A stretch of 64,000 nucleotides of DNA. Source: JAQVEM01 sp964601205 (GTDB taxonomy: Bacteria > Actinomycetota > Humimicrobiia > Humimicrobiales > Humimicrobiaceae). This document shows, in pieces, positions 8,346 to 15,969 of the stretch. A program made the position numbers and the translations under genes. The stretch covers positions 1-64,000 of the forward strand of contig CAZRML010000012.1 in assembly GCA_964601205.1 (NCBI GenBank). Reading direction: 5' to 3'. The stretch's first letter is position 1; every line of letters begins with the position of its first letter. The notes beneath the pieces are model-generated. The model saw nothing but the letters and a program-made list of their open reading frames with translations, searched no databases and had not been told where the DNA came from.

Positions 8346-8409
8346 TGAACAAATGTGCTATAAATAATTATATGTTCAACATGATAAATAAAAACATTAT
8401 TTTTGTCAA
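8346..8409 (-). promoter_or_regulatory. Alcohol dehydrogenase operon promoter with a 33-bp operator
   Basis: Minus strand: -35 TTGACA (8404-8409), a 17-bp spacer, -10 TATCAT (8381-8386), two bases, then the operator 8346-8378. The operator is bounded on the plus strand by TGAACAAATGTGCT on the left and ATATGTTCA on the right. Layout and span are the same as at 5352 and 17528. A repressor bound here would block transcription just past the -10 box. Confidence 0.75.
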
Positions 8410-8695
8410 GAGTGAATACTCTATTAGAAGTTATTCCTATTTTTTCCTTGACATATTTTTCCCGTCTTCTCCTAAAACATTTGCAAAAATACTTTTTTGT
8501 TTAATTAAGTTTTAAATCCTATAAAAGAGCCAACCTCTTTAAATGACAAAATAACAGTTAGAAATTGATAGGTCCACTTTTATTTTTTAGCTAACATGCT
8601 TTATTCTTAGTTTCAAATACCAATATTGCTAGTAAAAAATACTAAATTTTTAAAAAAGATATATAATACTTAAAAACGGGGTAACAGTTCTGATA

Positions 8696-8728
8696 AATTT
8701 GCATTGATAGCAAGAAATAATGCAAATT
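8696..8728 (+). promoter_or_regulatory. Perfect inverted repeat in the aldolase leader
   Basis: AATTTGCATT (8696-8705) and its exact complement AATGCAAATT (8719-8728) flank 13 bases. A TATAAT at 8662-8667 would place transcription start near 8674, putting the repeat in the leader about 60 bases before the aldolase start. It also spans 33 bp, like the SorC operators, but with a different sequence. It could be an operator for another regulator or an RNA hairpin. Confidence 0.45.
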
Positions 8729-8788
8729 CAAAAAAATATTTTAATAAAATAGGTATCATTAAACCAAGGAAGAAAGGAGATTTTGAAC

Positions 8789-10084
8789 ATGAGTTTTAAG
8801 CTGTTACATCCTGCAGACCAGATAGCAATGATCATGGAAAGAATATACAGTTATGGAATGACCACTACGTCAGGAGGGAATCTTTCAATACTTGATAACG
8901 AAAATAATATGTGGATAACTCCTTCTGGAGTTGATAAGGGTTCTCTAACAAGCAGGGACATAGTATGCATAAAAAAAGATGGAACCATAATAGGTAAACA
9001 TAAACCATCGAGCGAGTTTCAATTTCATGATCTTATATATAAAAAGAGACCTGATATCAAAGCTTTGCTACATGCTCATTCGCCTTCATTAATTACTTTT
9101 AGCATCGTAAGGAAAATACCTGATACAAATTTAGTTCCCAATGTAAAACTAATATGTGGTAACGTGGGCATTGCCAAGTATGGATTGCCCGGTAGCAAGG
9201 ACCTTGGCGAAAAAATAGCAGCTGTTTTTGGGAGAGGAATAAATGCAGTAATTCTTGAAAATCATGGCATAGTAGTAGGAGCTTTAAACCTTTTTAAGGC
9301 TTTTATGGCTTTTGAAACTCTAGAATTTTGTGCCAGACTGGAAATTAACGCAAATAGAATAGGAAAACCTGCACCACTTATGCAAAAAGATATAGAATCA
9401 TTAAAGAACAAACAACATTCCTACATGGAGGATTATGTCCCAGAAGAATTCAGTTTCATTGAAAAAGCTGCCAGAAAAGAAATGAGCCATTTGATACAAA
9501 GAGCTTATAATCAGAAACTATTTACAAGTACCCAAGGCACTTTTTCTCAAAGATTAGATAATGAGTCTTTTATTATAACCCCATATGGCGATGATAGAAG
9601 ATATATTGACACCAACGATATTGTTAAAATTAAAAGAGGATTAAAAGAAAAGGGGAAGATTCCAAGCCGCTCTGTGTTACTTCATAAATACATCTATGAA
9701 AAACACCTTCACGTGGAATCAATTATAATCTCTCGCCCTCCCAATATTATGGCTTTCGCAGTAACCGGTGAAAATTTCAACCCAAAAGTCATACCCGAAA
9801 GCTATATATTATTGAGAGAAATTCCAAAAATTCCTTTTGGATCAAGATTTATGCACCAAAAAATGGTAGCCAGAATTTTTAAAAAGAATATTCCCGCAGT
9901 AATAGTAAAAAACGATTGCGTTATAGTAACAGGTAATAGTCTTCTTAATGCTTTCGATATACTCGAGGTCGCAGAATTCACTGCAAAAGCTATTATAGAC
10001 TCGAGGAGTATTGGAAATATTATTAATATAAGTAATGACAAAATAGCTAAACTTGATAAAGCTTATAATCTAGAAATATTATAA
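8789..10084 (+). CDS. Tandem class II aldolase/adducin-domain protein
   Basis: 431 residues made of two class II aldolase domains. Domain 1 (~5-195) has the active-site signature: GGNLS (~29-33), PSG (~45-47), SSE with the catalytic-type Glu76, the zinc ligands HAH (95-97), and ENHG (157-160) supplying the third His. Domain 2 (~222-425) keeps the fold but has SRPP where HAH should be and KNDC where ENHG should be, so it has lost the metal site. The family (FucA, RhaD, AraD) cleaves or epimerises ketose 1- or 5-phosphates to DHAP and an aldehyde. The ATG at 8789 is chosen because AAGGAG lies nine bases upstream; a TTG at 8783 is too close. It is convergent with the kinase-isomerase-mutarotase operon. 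Confidence 0.85.
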   Translation: MSFKLLHPADQIAMIMERIYSYGMTTTSGGNLSILDNENNMWITPSGVDKGSLTSRDIVCIKKDGTIIGKHKPSSEFQFHDLIYKKRPDIKALLHAHSPSLITFSIVRKIPDTNLVPNVKLICGNVGIAKYGLPGSKDLGEKIAAVFGRGINAVILENHGIVVGALNLFKAFMAFETLEFCARLEINANRIGKPAPLMQKDIESLKNKQHSYMEDYVPEEFSFIEKAARKEMSHLIQRAYNQKLFTSTQGTFSQRLDNESFIITPYGDDRRYIDTNDIVKIKRGLKEKGKIPSRSVLLHKYIYEKHLHVESIIISRPPNIMAFAVTGENFNPKVIPESYILLREIPKIPFGSRFMHQKMVARIFKKNIPAVIVKNDCVIVTGNSLLNAFDILEVAEFTAKAIIDSRSIGNIINISNDKIAKLDKAYNLEIL

Positions 10085-10125
10085 TTATATTTCTTAATAA
10101 AACAATAGCTAAAATTTATCTTTAT

Positions 10126-10197
10126 TTACTTTTCTTTTTTCAATAAAATCCTGTCCGGTATTCCTACTTTACCTATATCATGTAAAGCAGAAAGTAA
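10126..10197 (-). pseudogene. HD-GYP phosphodiesterase fragment
   Basis: A short minus-strand frame reads LLSALHDIGKVGIPDRILL and then stops. This is the core metal-binding motif of HD-GYP cyclic-di-GMP phosphodiesterases (LHDIGKIGIPD). It is closed by stops on both sides, and no flanking HD-GYP sequence can be followed, so it is a small relic. The rest of the 10085-10441 gap shows nothing I recognise. Confidence 0.5.
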
Positions 10198-10441
10198 TCA
10201 AGGCTCCCATCTCTGCAGCCTTTTCCCCAGGCATTTATATATAAATGCTTATCATACACCTCGGCGTGATAATAGCATCACCTATCTTTGTGTTATGCAT
10301 GCTTAAATTATTGGATTTATGTTTATAAATTCCAAGCTGGCTCGACCCTTCTGGAGCTCAAATAATCTGTTCTTTTAACTATACAATCACAATTTATTTT
10401 CTTTCTGATGATCGACCGCCTGTTTTGCGGTATTTGGGATG

Positions 10442-10885
10442 TTATAAACAGCCTTTTTGTAGAATGACGCAAGCATAAAACGCGGTTTCTGTCGTGGATA
10501 CAACCGCATAGGCGTTTTTTGCTACCTCGTAAAACGAAAAACGATCTAGAAAACCCACCGCATTCGCTCCACGCTTGTCATACTTTGCCACGATCTGCTT
10601 AAACTCGTCCCATACCGGACATTCTAGATCGCGGTGCATTTTCATCTTATCCATGATAGTAACAGGCTTTTCCACAAAGTCGTCCAGCGGCATCAGCTGT
10701 AGAATATTTTCCAGTACATCTGTCGCGCGGTGTCCATCATAGCGAATATTTATATGACCTTTTTCCGCTGCTACTGAAGCCGCCGGAAAATTCGCATCTC
10801 CAATCACTATGGTGTCACCATGTCCCATTTCGTCGAGGACCTTAAGCAGTTCCGGAGTGACGCCGGAGGGAATTCCTTTAAGCAT
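10442..10885 (-). CDS. RbsD/FucU-family sugar mutarotase
   Basis: 147 residues, the normal length of FucU proteins. The family start MLKGIPSGVTPELLKVLDEMGHGD, with the catalytic His in GHGD, and GDANFPA are seen. The C-terminal segment FYEVAKNAYAVVSTTETAFYAC has the Tyr and active-site pattern of FucU rather than RbsD. These enzymes interconvert the anomers of fucose, ribose or similar sugars so that the kinase receives its preferred form. It is the last gene of the transporter operon, nine bases downstream of the isomerase gene. Its likely job is to supply the right anomer of the imported 5-modified ribose to the kinase, which is an inference from context. Confidence 0.85.
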   Translation of the reverse strand: MLKGIPSGVTPELLKVLDEMGHGDTIVIGDANFPAASVAAEKGHINIRYDGHRATDVLENILQLMPLDDFVEKPVTIMDKMKMHRDLECPVWDEFKQIVAKYDKRGANAVGFLDRFSFYEVAKNAYAVVSTTETAFYACVILQKGCL

Positions 10886-10894
10886 AAAATCACC

Positions 10895-11989
10895 TCACAG
10901 TCCAAGTGCTTTAAAGGCCTTATCGAACGGTTCATGACACAGGCCTTTTTCCGTGATAATACCAGTAATCAGAGAGTACTCGGTCACATCGAAAGCAGGG
11001 TTGTAGACGTCTACTCCCTTCGGCGCCATACGCTCTTTGTACCACATTTCCGTAACTTCTTTGGGATCACGCATCTCAATTGGGATCTGTTCGCCGGTCG
11101 GAGTGGCCATATCGATAGTAGAGCTGGGCGCGCAGACGTAGAATGGTATTCCGTAGTGCTTCGCTACAATAGCAACACCGCTTGTGCCGATCTTGTTGGC
11201 TACATCACCGTTTTTTGCAACGCGGTCGCAGCCCACAAAAATGATATCAATCTTCTTAGACTTCATTAAAATGGGGGCCATATTATCACATTGCAGCGTC
11301 GTCGTTATGCCTGCTTTGTAAAGCTCAAAAGAGGTCAGGCGTGCACCCTGCAAAAGTGGCCTTGTTTCGTCGCAGTATACATGCATGTCTTTTCCCCGCC
11401 ATCCCTTTTCCAGGGCAATGTACATTGGAGCAGTCGCTGTGCCGTACTTAGCCGTAGCCAGAGTGCCTGCATTGCAGTGTGTCAGAATGCCTATTTCCTC
11501 TCTATCTTTCTTAAGTTCCTTCAGTAACTCAAACCCGATTTCGCCGATATCTCGGCTGATCCTGATATCCTGTTCGCGGATGCGCTCTGCTTCCTCGAAC
11601 AAAATCCGCTTGATCTCATCAACCGGTTTATCCTTATTTGCCTGTACAGCATCCTCCATGCGGTTCAGAGCCCAGAACAGGTTGACCGCTGTGGGACGGG
11701 AAGATTCCAGATAAACTTTCAGCTCTTTGACTTTTGAGTAAAAAGCGTCATATTTTTTTTCGTCTATGCCGGACGCCAGCAAAGCAATGCCATATGCTGC
11801 GGCTACACCTATAGCCGGTGCGCCACGTACTCTCAGCTTTTTGATCGCTTCCCAAATTTCTTCTTTTGTGCGTATTTTAATTCTTTGAATTGTACCAGGA
11901 AGAAGTGTCTGATCAATGATGTCCAGCGCACTCTTGTCCTGTAACATCTTAATTGTAATAACACGATTAAAAAATTCTTCAACGGTCAT
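10895..11989 (-). CDS. mtnA: S-methyl-5-thioribose-1-phosphate isomerase (or 5-deoxyribose-1-phosphate isomerase)
   Basis: 364 residues, typical of MtnA. RGAPAIG is at ~55-61, the catalytic Cys172 is in THCNAGTLATAKYGT, CDETRPLLQGARLTSFEL follows, and the catalytic Asp255 is in GCDRVAKNGDVANKIGT. It converts the ring 1-phosphate made by the adjacent kinase into the open ketose 1-phosphate. The same enzyme type works on 5-deoxyribose 1-phosphate in the DHAP shunt. None of the later methionine-salvage genes (mtnB, C, D, E, W, X) is in the window, whereas a class II aldolase is, which favours cleavage to DHAP over full methionine salvage. The operon order is kinase, isomerase, mutarotase. Confidence 0.92.
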   Translation of the reverse strand: MTVEEFFNRVITIKMLQDKSALDIIDQTLLPGTIQRIKIRTKEEIWEAIKKLRVRGAPAIGVAAAYGIALLASGIDEKKYDAFYSKVKELKVYLESSRPTAVNLFWALNRMEDAVQANKDKPVDEIKRILFEEAERIREQDIRISRDIGEIGFELLKELKKDREEIGILTHCNAGTLATAKYGTATAPMYIALEKGWRGKDMHVYCDETRPLLQGARLTSFELYKAGITTTLQCDNMAPILMKSKKIDIIFVGCDRVAKNGDVANKIGTSGVAIVAKHYGIPFYVCAPSSTIDMATPTGEQIPIEMRDPKEVTEMWYKERMAPKGVDVYNPAFDVTEYSLITGIITEKGLCHEPFDKAFKALGL

Positions 11990-12039
11990 TATCCTCTACC
12001 TCCTTTATTTCTTCAATCATCTCTGCGTTCAGCAAATTA

Positions 12040-13266
12040 TCAGAGCGTTTTTTTCGCTTCTTTAGTTGCCTTTTTAACAGCTGCGACAAAATCAGCACCT
12101 GTTCTGAAATGTATCTGGTTTACAATGTAGTCCTTGCCAGCCAAGATGTTTATACGCTCAGCAAGAAGACGTTTTTTCTCATCTGCGATCGTGGTGACGT
12201 CCGCAACATTTGCCATGCCTACAGTTCTGCGGTGGAGCTCGGTGCCAGCATAGCCCGCAGTGTCGTTCAGAATATCCTCTAGGTACCACTCCTTAAAGCC
12301 CTTGACATTCGCCATAGGTTCTGTTGCAGCTTCGTCAAACTTCTTGTTGAACTTCTCATTGAAAAGATCAATCGTCTTTTCAATGGTATCCAGGGCCCAA
12401 TCACAAAACTCTGTATTATCTGCTGAAAGGGCATTGTCGTAGGCGAAGATCAGGTTTGCAACTACATTGCCGACGTCGTAGCCCATGGGTGCATAAGTGC
12501 CGAATTCAGAGTCAAACACCTTTGTAGAATCTTGCCGTATAAAAATGGAGCCCGTGTGCAAATCGCCCTGTATCAACGCCTGTGCATTTGTCATGAACTT
12601 GAACTTAAGCTTTGCCACTTCCAGATGGAGCTTTTCGTCAGAATACAATTCCTTCTTTATAAAATCAGCGTTAGGGGGAAAGACATTGTTTCGGTCGTAA
12701 ATATCGTTATATGGCTCCATAAGAACCAGTTTTTCAGTAATGTCACAAAGATCGGGAGAAATGAATTTTTTGACGAGTTCTTTCTTCTCCTTATGATCCA
12801 TCACAACGTCGCTGCTCAGGAGCAAAGTATTTACCATAAAGGAAGAGATATCTTCAGCAAAATGGGGAAATATTTCATGCTTCAACATTGCGTCGCGCAT
12901 TACGACATAATCTGAGCAATCCTCCATGCCGCAGGCACACATCACAGTGTCATAGAAATAAATATGCGGCACCGTGCCGGGCGCAAATTTATCTTCAAGT
13001 ATCATGACTTCAGATTCCAGACGGTTGCGGTCGGTCGATGGCTTCCAATCTTTCGAAATTCTTGTCGCTGTGCCTGCCTGCTTGATATAGATCGAGTGAC
13101 CTTTTCCATCCCAGACACGATACACATAGTTTAGGTTGCCATGCTCCTCGGGTATGATAACTTTCATGGACTCGCGGTCCCAGTCAATAATATCTTTTGT
13201 TTTTTGCAGTGTGTATTCGATCACATCATCCAAATCCATCTGGAAATAATTATCAAATCTTGACAT
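12040..13266 (-). CDS. mtnK: S-methyl-5-thioribose kinase (or 5-deoxyribose kinase)
   Basis: 408 residues with an aminoglycoside-phosphotransferase-like fold. The N-lobe contains GNLNYVYRV (nucleotide loop, ~43-51) and YIKQAG with the ATP lysine (~60-65). The catalytic loop is QGDLHTGSIF with Asp235, and the metal motif is FDSEFGTYAPMGYD (~251-264); both are diagnostic for MtnK. It phosphorylates C1 of the imported sugar with ATP. It lies 14 bases downstream of the permease gene and 50 bases before mtnA, which places uptake, phosphorylation and isomerisation in one transcript. 5-Methylthioribose and 5-deoxyribose cannot be distinguished from the sequence. Confidence 0.92.
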   Translation of the reverse strand: MSRFDNYFQMDLDDVIEYTLQKTKDIIDWDRESMKVIIPEEHGNLNYVYRVWDGKGHSIYIKQAGTATRISKDWKPSTDRNRLESEVMILEDKFAPGTVPHIYFYDTVMCACGMEDCSDYVVMRDAMLKHEIFPHFAEDISSFMVNTLLLSSDVVMDHKEKKELVKKFISPDLCDITEKLVLMEPYNDIYDRNNVFPPNADFIKKELYSDEKLHLEVAKLKFKFMTNAQALIQGDLHTGSIFIRQDSTKVFDSEFGTYAPMGYDVGNVVANLIFAYDNALSADNTEFCDWALDTIEKTIDLFNEKFNKKFDEAATEPMANVKGFKEWYLEDILNDTAGYAGTELHRRTVGMANVADVTTIADEKKRLLAERINILAGKDYIVNQIHFRTGADFVAAVKKATKEAKKTL

Positions 13267-13280
13267 ACGTTTGTTCCTCC

Positions 13281-14258
13281 TTAATCTTCCTTTTTGGATG
13301 CATAAGCAGAGATCAGTGCCAGTGCCATAACCGCGCCTTTTACAGCGGGAAGTACATAGAACGGGACTGCCATTATCGTAAGACCGTTTTCCAGTGTAGA
13401 AACCAGCATAGCACCGATCATGGTTCCAAGTGCGTGAGGCTTTTCTGCACCACCTACCGAGCGACCTATGAAAACCGCCGCCAGAGCGGGCATTAAGTAG
13501 TTGTCACAGCTCATGACCTGTGCAGAGCTGCTACGAGAAGCCACTATGATGCCACCAATGGCAATGAATACGGCTGTGAGTATACCAGCAAGATAACGGT
13601 TCTTTTTAATATCGATTCCGGAAAGCTTCGCTGCTTCCTTATTGCTGCCTATCGCGTACAGGTAGCGTCCGTGCTTCGTAAAGCTCAGGAACAGATAAAC
13701 CACCAAAACGCATCCCAGCATAATAATGATGATCCACGGGGCACGACCTATGGCTGAGAAGGAATATGACAGCTGGGTGCGTAGTGGAGCAGCTCCCCAT
13801 GGTGTATTCATGCCGGTGGAAACGGCACCGCCTCCTATGTACCACTGGCCAAGGCCTTGATGCACAAACATCAGCGCGACGGTCGCAAGAATATACGGGA
13901 TTTTACATACTAAAACCAGGAACATTGTCAACTGATGTATTATAAGAGTTCCTACAATACAAATCAGGATGGACATTACCAAAGACTGCCCGAACCAGAG
14001 ATAGGAAGATACAAATATGTAGGCTGAGAAGCTACCCAGCGTTCCAATAGTCAAGTCAATTTCTTCCGTCGACATGGTAATGGTTGCAGCAATGCCGAAC
14101 ACCGTGGTTATGGCCATTGCACGCAGAATGTTGACCATATTGCTGCCGGACAAGAATCTGTTTCCGCCAACGAGTAAAAATGTAACAAAGCTTACGATAA
14201 GCACCAAAACCGCGGCCCAGTTTACCAGAAATTTTTTTACACTTTTATGATTGCTCAT
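13281..14258 (-). CDS. Ribose-type sugar ABC transporter permease
   Basis: About 325 residues with roughly eight to ten hydrophobic segments, of the RbsC/AraH (BPD_transp_2) family. EEIDLTIGTLGSF matches the conserved periplasmic-loop motif and LSGIDIKKNRYLAGILTA the cytoplasmic coupling region. The frame opens at an ATG at 14276 that is part of the GAGGAG Shine-Dalgarno itself. The ATG at 14258 (MSNHKS) has that GAGGAG at proper distance and is preferred, overlapping the ATPase gene by 14 bases. One permease gene suggests a homodimeric channel. Context points to uptake of a 5-modified ribose. Confidence 0.88.
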   Translation of the reverse strand: MSNHKSVKKFLVNWAAVLVLIVSFVTFLLVGGNRFLSGSNMVNILRAMAITTVFGIAATITMSTEEIDLTIGTLGSFSAYIFVSSYLWFGQSLVMSILICIVGTLIIHQLTMFLVLVCKIPYILATVALMFVHQGLGQWYIGGGAVSTGMNTPWGAAPLRTQLSYSFSAIGRAPWIIIIMLGCVLVVYLFLSFTKHGRYLYAIGSNKEAAKLSGIDIKKNRYLAGILTAVFIAIGGIIVASRSSSAQVMSCDNYLMPALAAVFIGRSVGGAEKPHALGTMIGAMLVSTLENGLTIMAVPFYVLPAVKGAVMALALISAYASKKED

Positions 14259-15807
14259 AACAAAAGTACTCCTCATTTTTATATTTTTTGGTTTTTATAA
14301 ACCCAACTCCAACAGAATATTTCATTATCTCATCTTCTTTTGTCTTTGCTGTCTCCAATTCGGCCACCACCGTTCCGTTATACATTACATATATTCTATC
14401 AGTCAGAGCTAAAAGCTCCGAATTTTCACAGGAAGCAAAGATGACGCCTTTCCCCCTTTTTGCGATTTCGTTAATCAAGCGGAAAATATCCTGCTTTGCA
14501 CCAACATCTACGCCTTTTGTCGGCTCATCAAAGATATATATATCACTGTCTACTTCCAACCATTTGCCTACAGCCACTTTTTGCTGGTTGCCACCGGAAA
14601 GGTTGCGCACCATCTGCTTTACGGAAGGCGTATCAATGCCCAGAGTCTTGATATATTTCTCTGCGTTTTTGTCTATTAGCTTACTGTTGATAAATGAGGC
14701 AGTGCAAAACTTTGATAAACATGCTATCGACAGGTTAAGGCTGACGTTTTCATGTATCAGAACACCCTCTTTTCGGCGCTCCTCCGGAACCAGAGCCAGG
14801 CGATGCTTCACAGCTTCAGAAGGTTTGTTGATCTTAAGCTCTCTATTCTGCATCAACATTTTGCCACCTGTTTTTTTATAGACACCGAAGATAGTTTTGC
14901 AAAACTCGGACTTTCCTGCACCTACAAGACCGGCGATGCCAACAATCTCGCCACTTCGGACATAAAGCGAAACATCCTTTACCTTGCCTTCTGCGCCGGA
15001 TAGATGTTCAACTTCAAATAATTTCTCCGTTATCTTGCACTTCTCTTTGGGGAAGACCTCTTCAAACTTACGGCTCAGCATTTTTTCCACGATTTCACTG
15101 ATCTTAGTCTGGGCCGTTAGCGGCGCATTGCCAACAATTTTGCCGTTTCTCATAACCGTATAATTTTCACATATTTCAAATATTTCATTTAAACGATGCG
15201 AGATAAAAATAATCGCAATATTTTCTGTTTTATGCAAATGCCGTACTACACGGAAAAGCTCTTCGGCTTCAGTATTGCTGAGCGATGAAGTAGGCTCATC
15301 AAAAATTAAAAAGTTACATTTAGACCGAATTGCTTTTGCAATAAGAACCATTTGCTTTTCTGCCAGAGACAGATTTTGCACCAGCTCATGCTCATCAATC
15401 TGCTTACGGCTGATATGCAGCTTTCCCAAAGCATCTCTTCCTTGTTTATACACTTTTCCCCAATTCACGACATATCCGGATTGGCCCATTATCATGTCGT
15501 TCTGTACAATATTTTCCGCTACAGATAATGTAGGATACAACGCAACATCAACTTCCTGATATACGATCTGAATCCCAAGCCTTTTTGCATCAACCGGTGT
15601 TCTCAATTCCACTTTCTTATTATCCAGCAGTACTTCACCTGTATAAGTTGGATTTGCTCCAGCCAATACCTTCATTAAAGTGGATTTTCCAGCGCCATTT
15701 GCTCCAACCAATGCATGTATCTCTCCGGTAGACACAGCAAAGTTGATATCTTCAAGAGCTTTGACTCCTGGAAATTCAATTGAGATTTTTTTTGTCTCAA
15801 GCTTCAT
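14245..15807 (-). CDS. Ribose-type sugar ABC transporter ATP-binding protein (two nucleotide-binding domains)
   Basis: 520 residues. NBD1 has Walker A GANGAGKST (~35-43), signature LSLAEKQM and Walker B FLIFDEPTSSLS. NBD2 has the degenerate Walker A GLVGAGKSE, signature LSGGNQQK and Walker B IYIFDEPTKGVD. This is the RbsA/MglA/AraG architecture. Its 3' end overlaps the permease start, showing translational coupling. It follows the binding-protein gene by 162 bases containing a strong hairpin, which probably lowers its level relative to the binding protein. Confidence 0.93.
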   Translation of the reverse strand: MKLETKKISIEFPGVKALEDINFAVSTGEIHALVGANGAGKSTLMKVLAGANPTYTGEVLLDNKKVELRTPVDAKRLGIQIVYQEVDVALYPTLSVAENIVQNDMIMGQSGYVVNWGKVYKQGRDALGKLHISRKQIDEHELVQNLSLAEKQMVLIAKAIRSKCNFLIFDEPTSSLSNTEAEELFRVVRHLHKTENIAIIFISHRLNEIFEICENYTVMRNGKIVGNAPLTAQTKISEIVEKMLSRKFEEVFPKEKCKITEKLFEVEHLSGAEGKVKDVSLYVRSGEIVGIAGLVGAGKSEFCKTIFGVYKKTGGKMLMQNRELKINKPSEAVKHRLALVPEERRKEGVLIHENVSLNLSIACLSKFCTASFINSKLIDKNAEKYIKTLGIDTPSVKQMVRNLSGGNQQKVAVGKWLEVDSDIYIFDEPTKGVDVGAKQDIFRLINEIAKRGKGVIFASCENSELLALTDRIYVMYNGTVVAELETAKTKEDEIMKYSVGVGFIKTKKYKNEEYFCYEQS

Positions 15808-15849
15808 TTTAAAAATAGATTTTATATTTTATATTAAAGTATTTTATTA

Positions 15850-15892
15850 AAAAGAGGAAGCACTCAAATCAAAACCTCATGCTTCCTCTTTT
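15850..15892 (-). terminator. Intra-operon hairpin after the binding-protein gene
   Basis: AAAAGAGGAAGCA (15850-15862) and its exact complement (15880-15892) flank a 17-base loop; on the minus strand a run of T follows. It lies between the binding-protein and ATPase genes, so it is likely a partial terminator or mRNA stabiliser giving excess binding protein. Confidence 0.65.
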
Positions 15893-15969
15893 AGAACTAT
15901 CACCTTTGGTTTTGCATCCAATAATTCAATAGTAAACTATATAATATAGCCTTTACCAATCAGCTAAAA

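Larger units (their letters stand above)
8025..8788. other. Long divergent intergenic region
   Basis: This 764-base AT-rich gap separates the minus-strand alcohol dehydrogenases from the plus-strand aldolase. I see no gene in it. It holds the operator-controlled minus promoter (8346-8409), a palindrome GAAAGT-TC-ACTTTC at 8247-8260 in the dehydrogenase leader, a plus-strand -10-like TATAAT at 8662-8667, and a perfect 10-bp inverted repeat at 8696-8728. Confidence 0.6.

Noticed and set aside
10404..10428. Terminator after the fucU-type gene
   Set aside because: ACCGC and GCGGT can pair, but no T-run follows on the minus strand and the stem is only five pairs.
10820..11269. 149-codon plus-strand frame opposite the mutarotase and isomerase genes
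   Set aside because: It lies opposite strongly conserved genes and shows no motif; like several similar frames elsewhere it is a shadow of real coding DNA.
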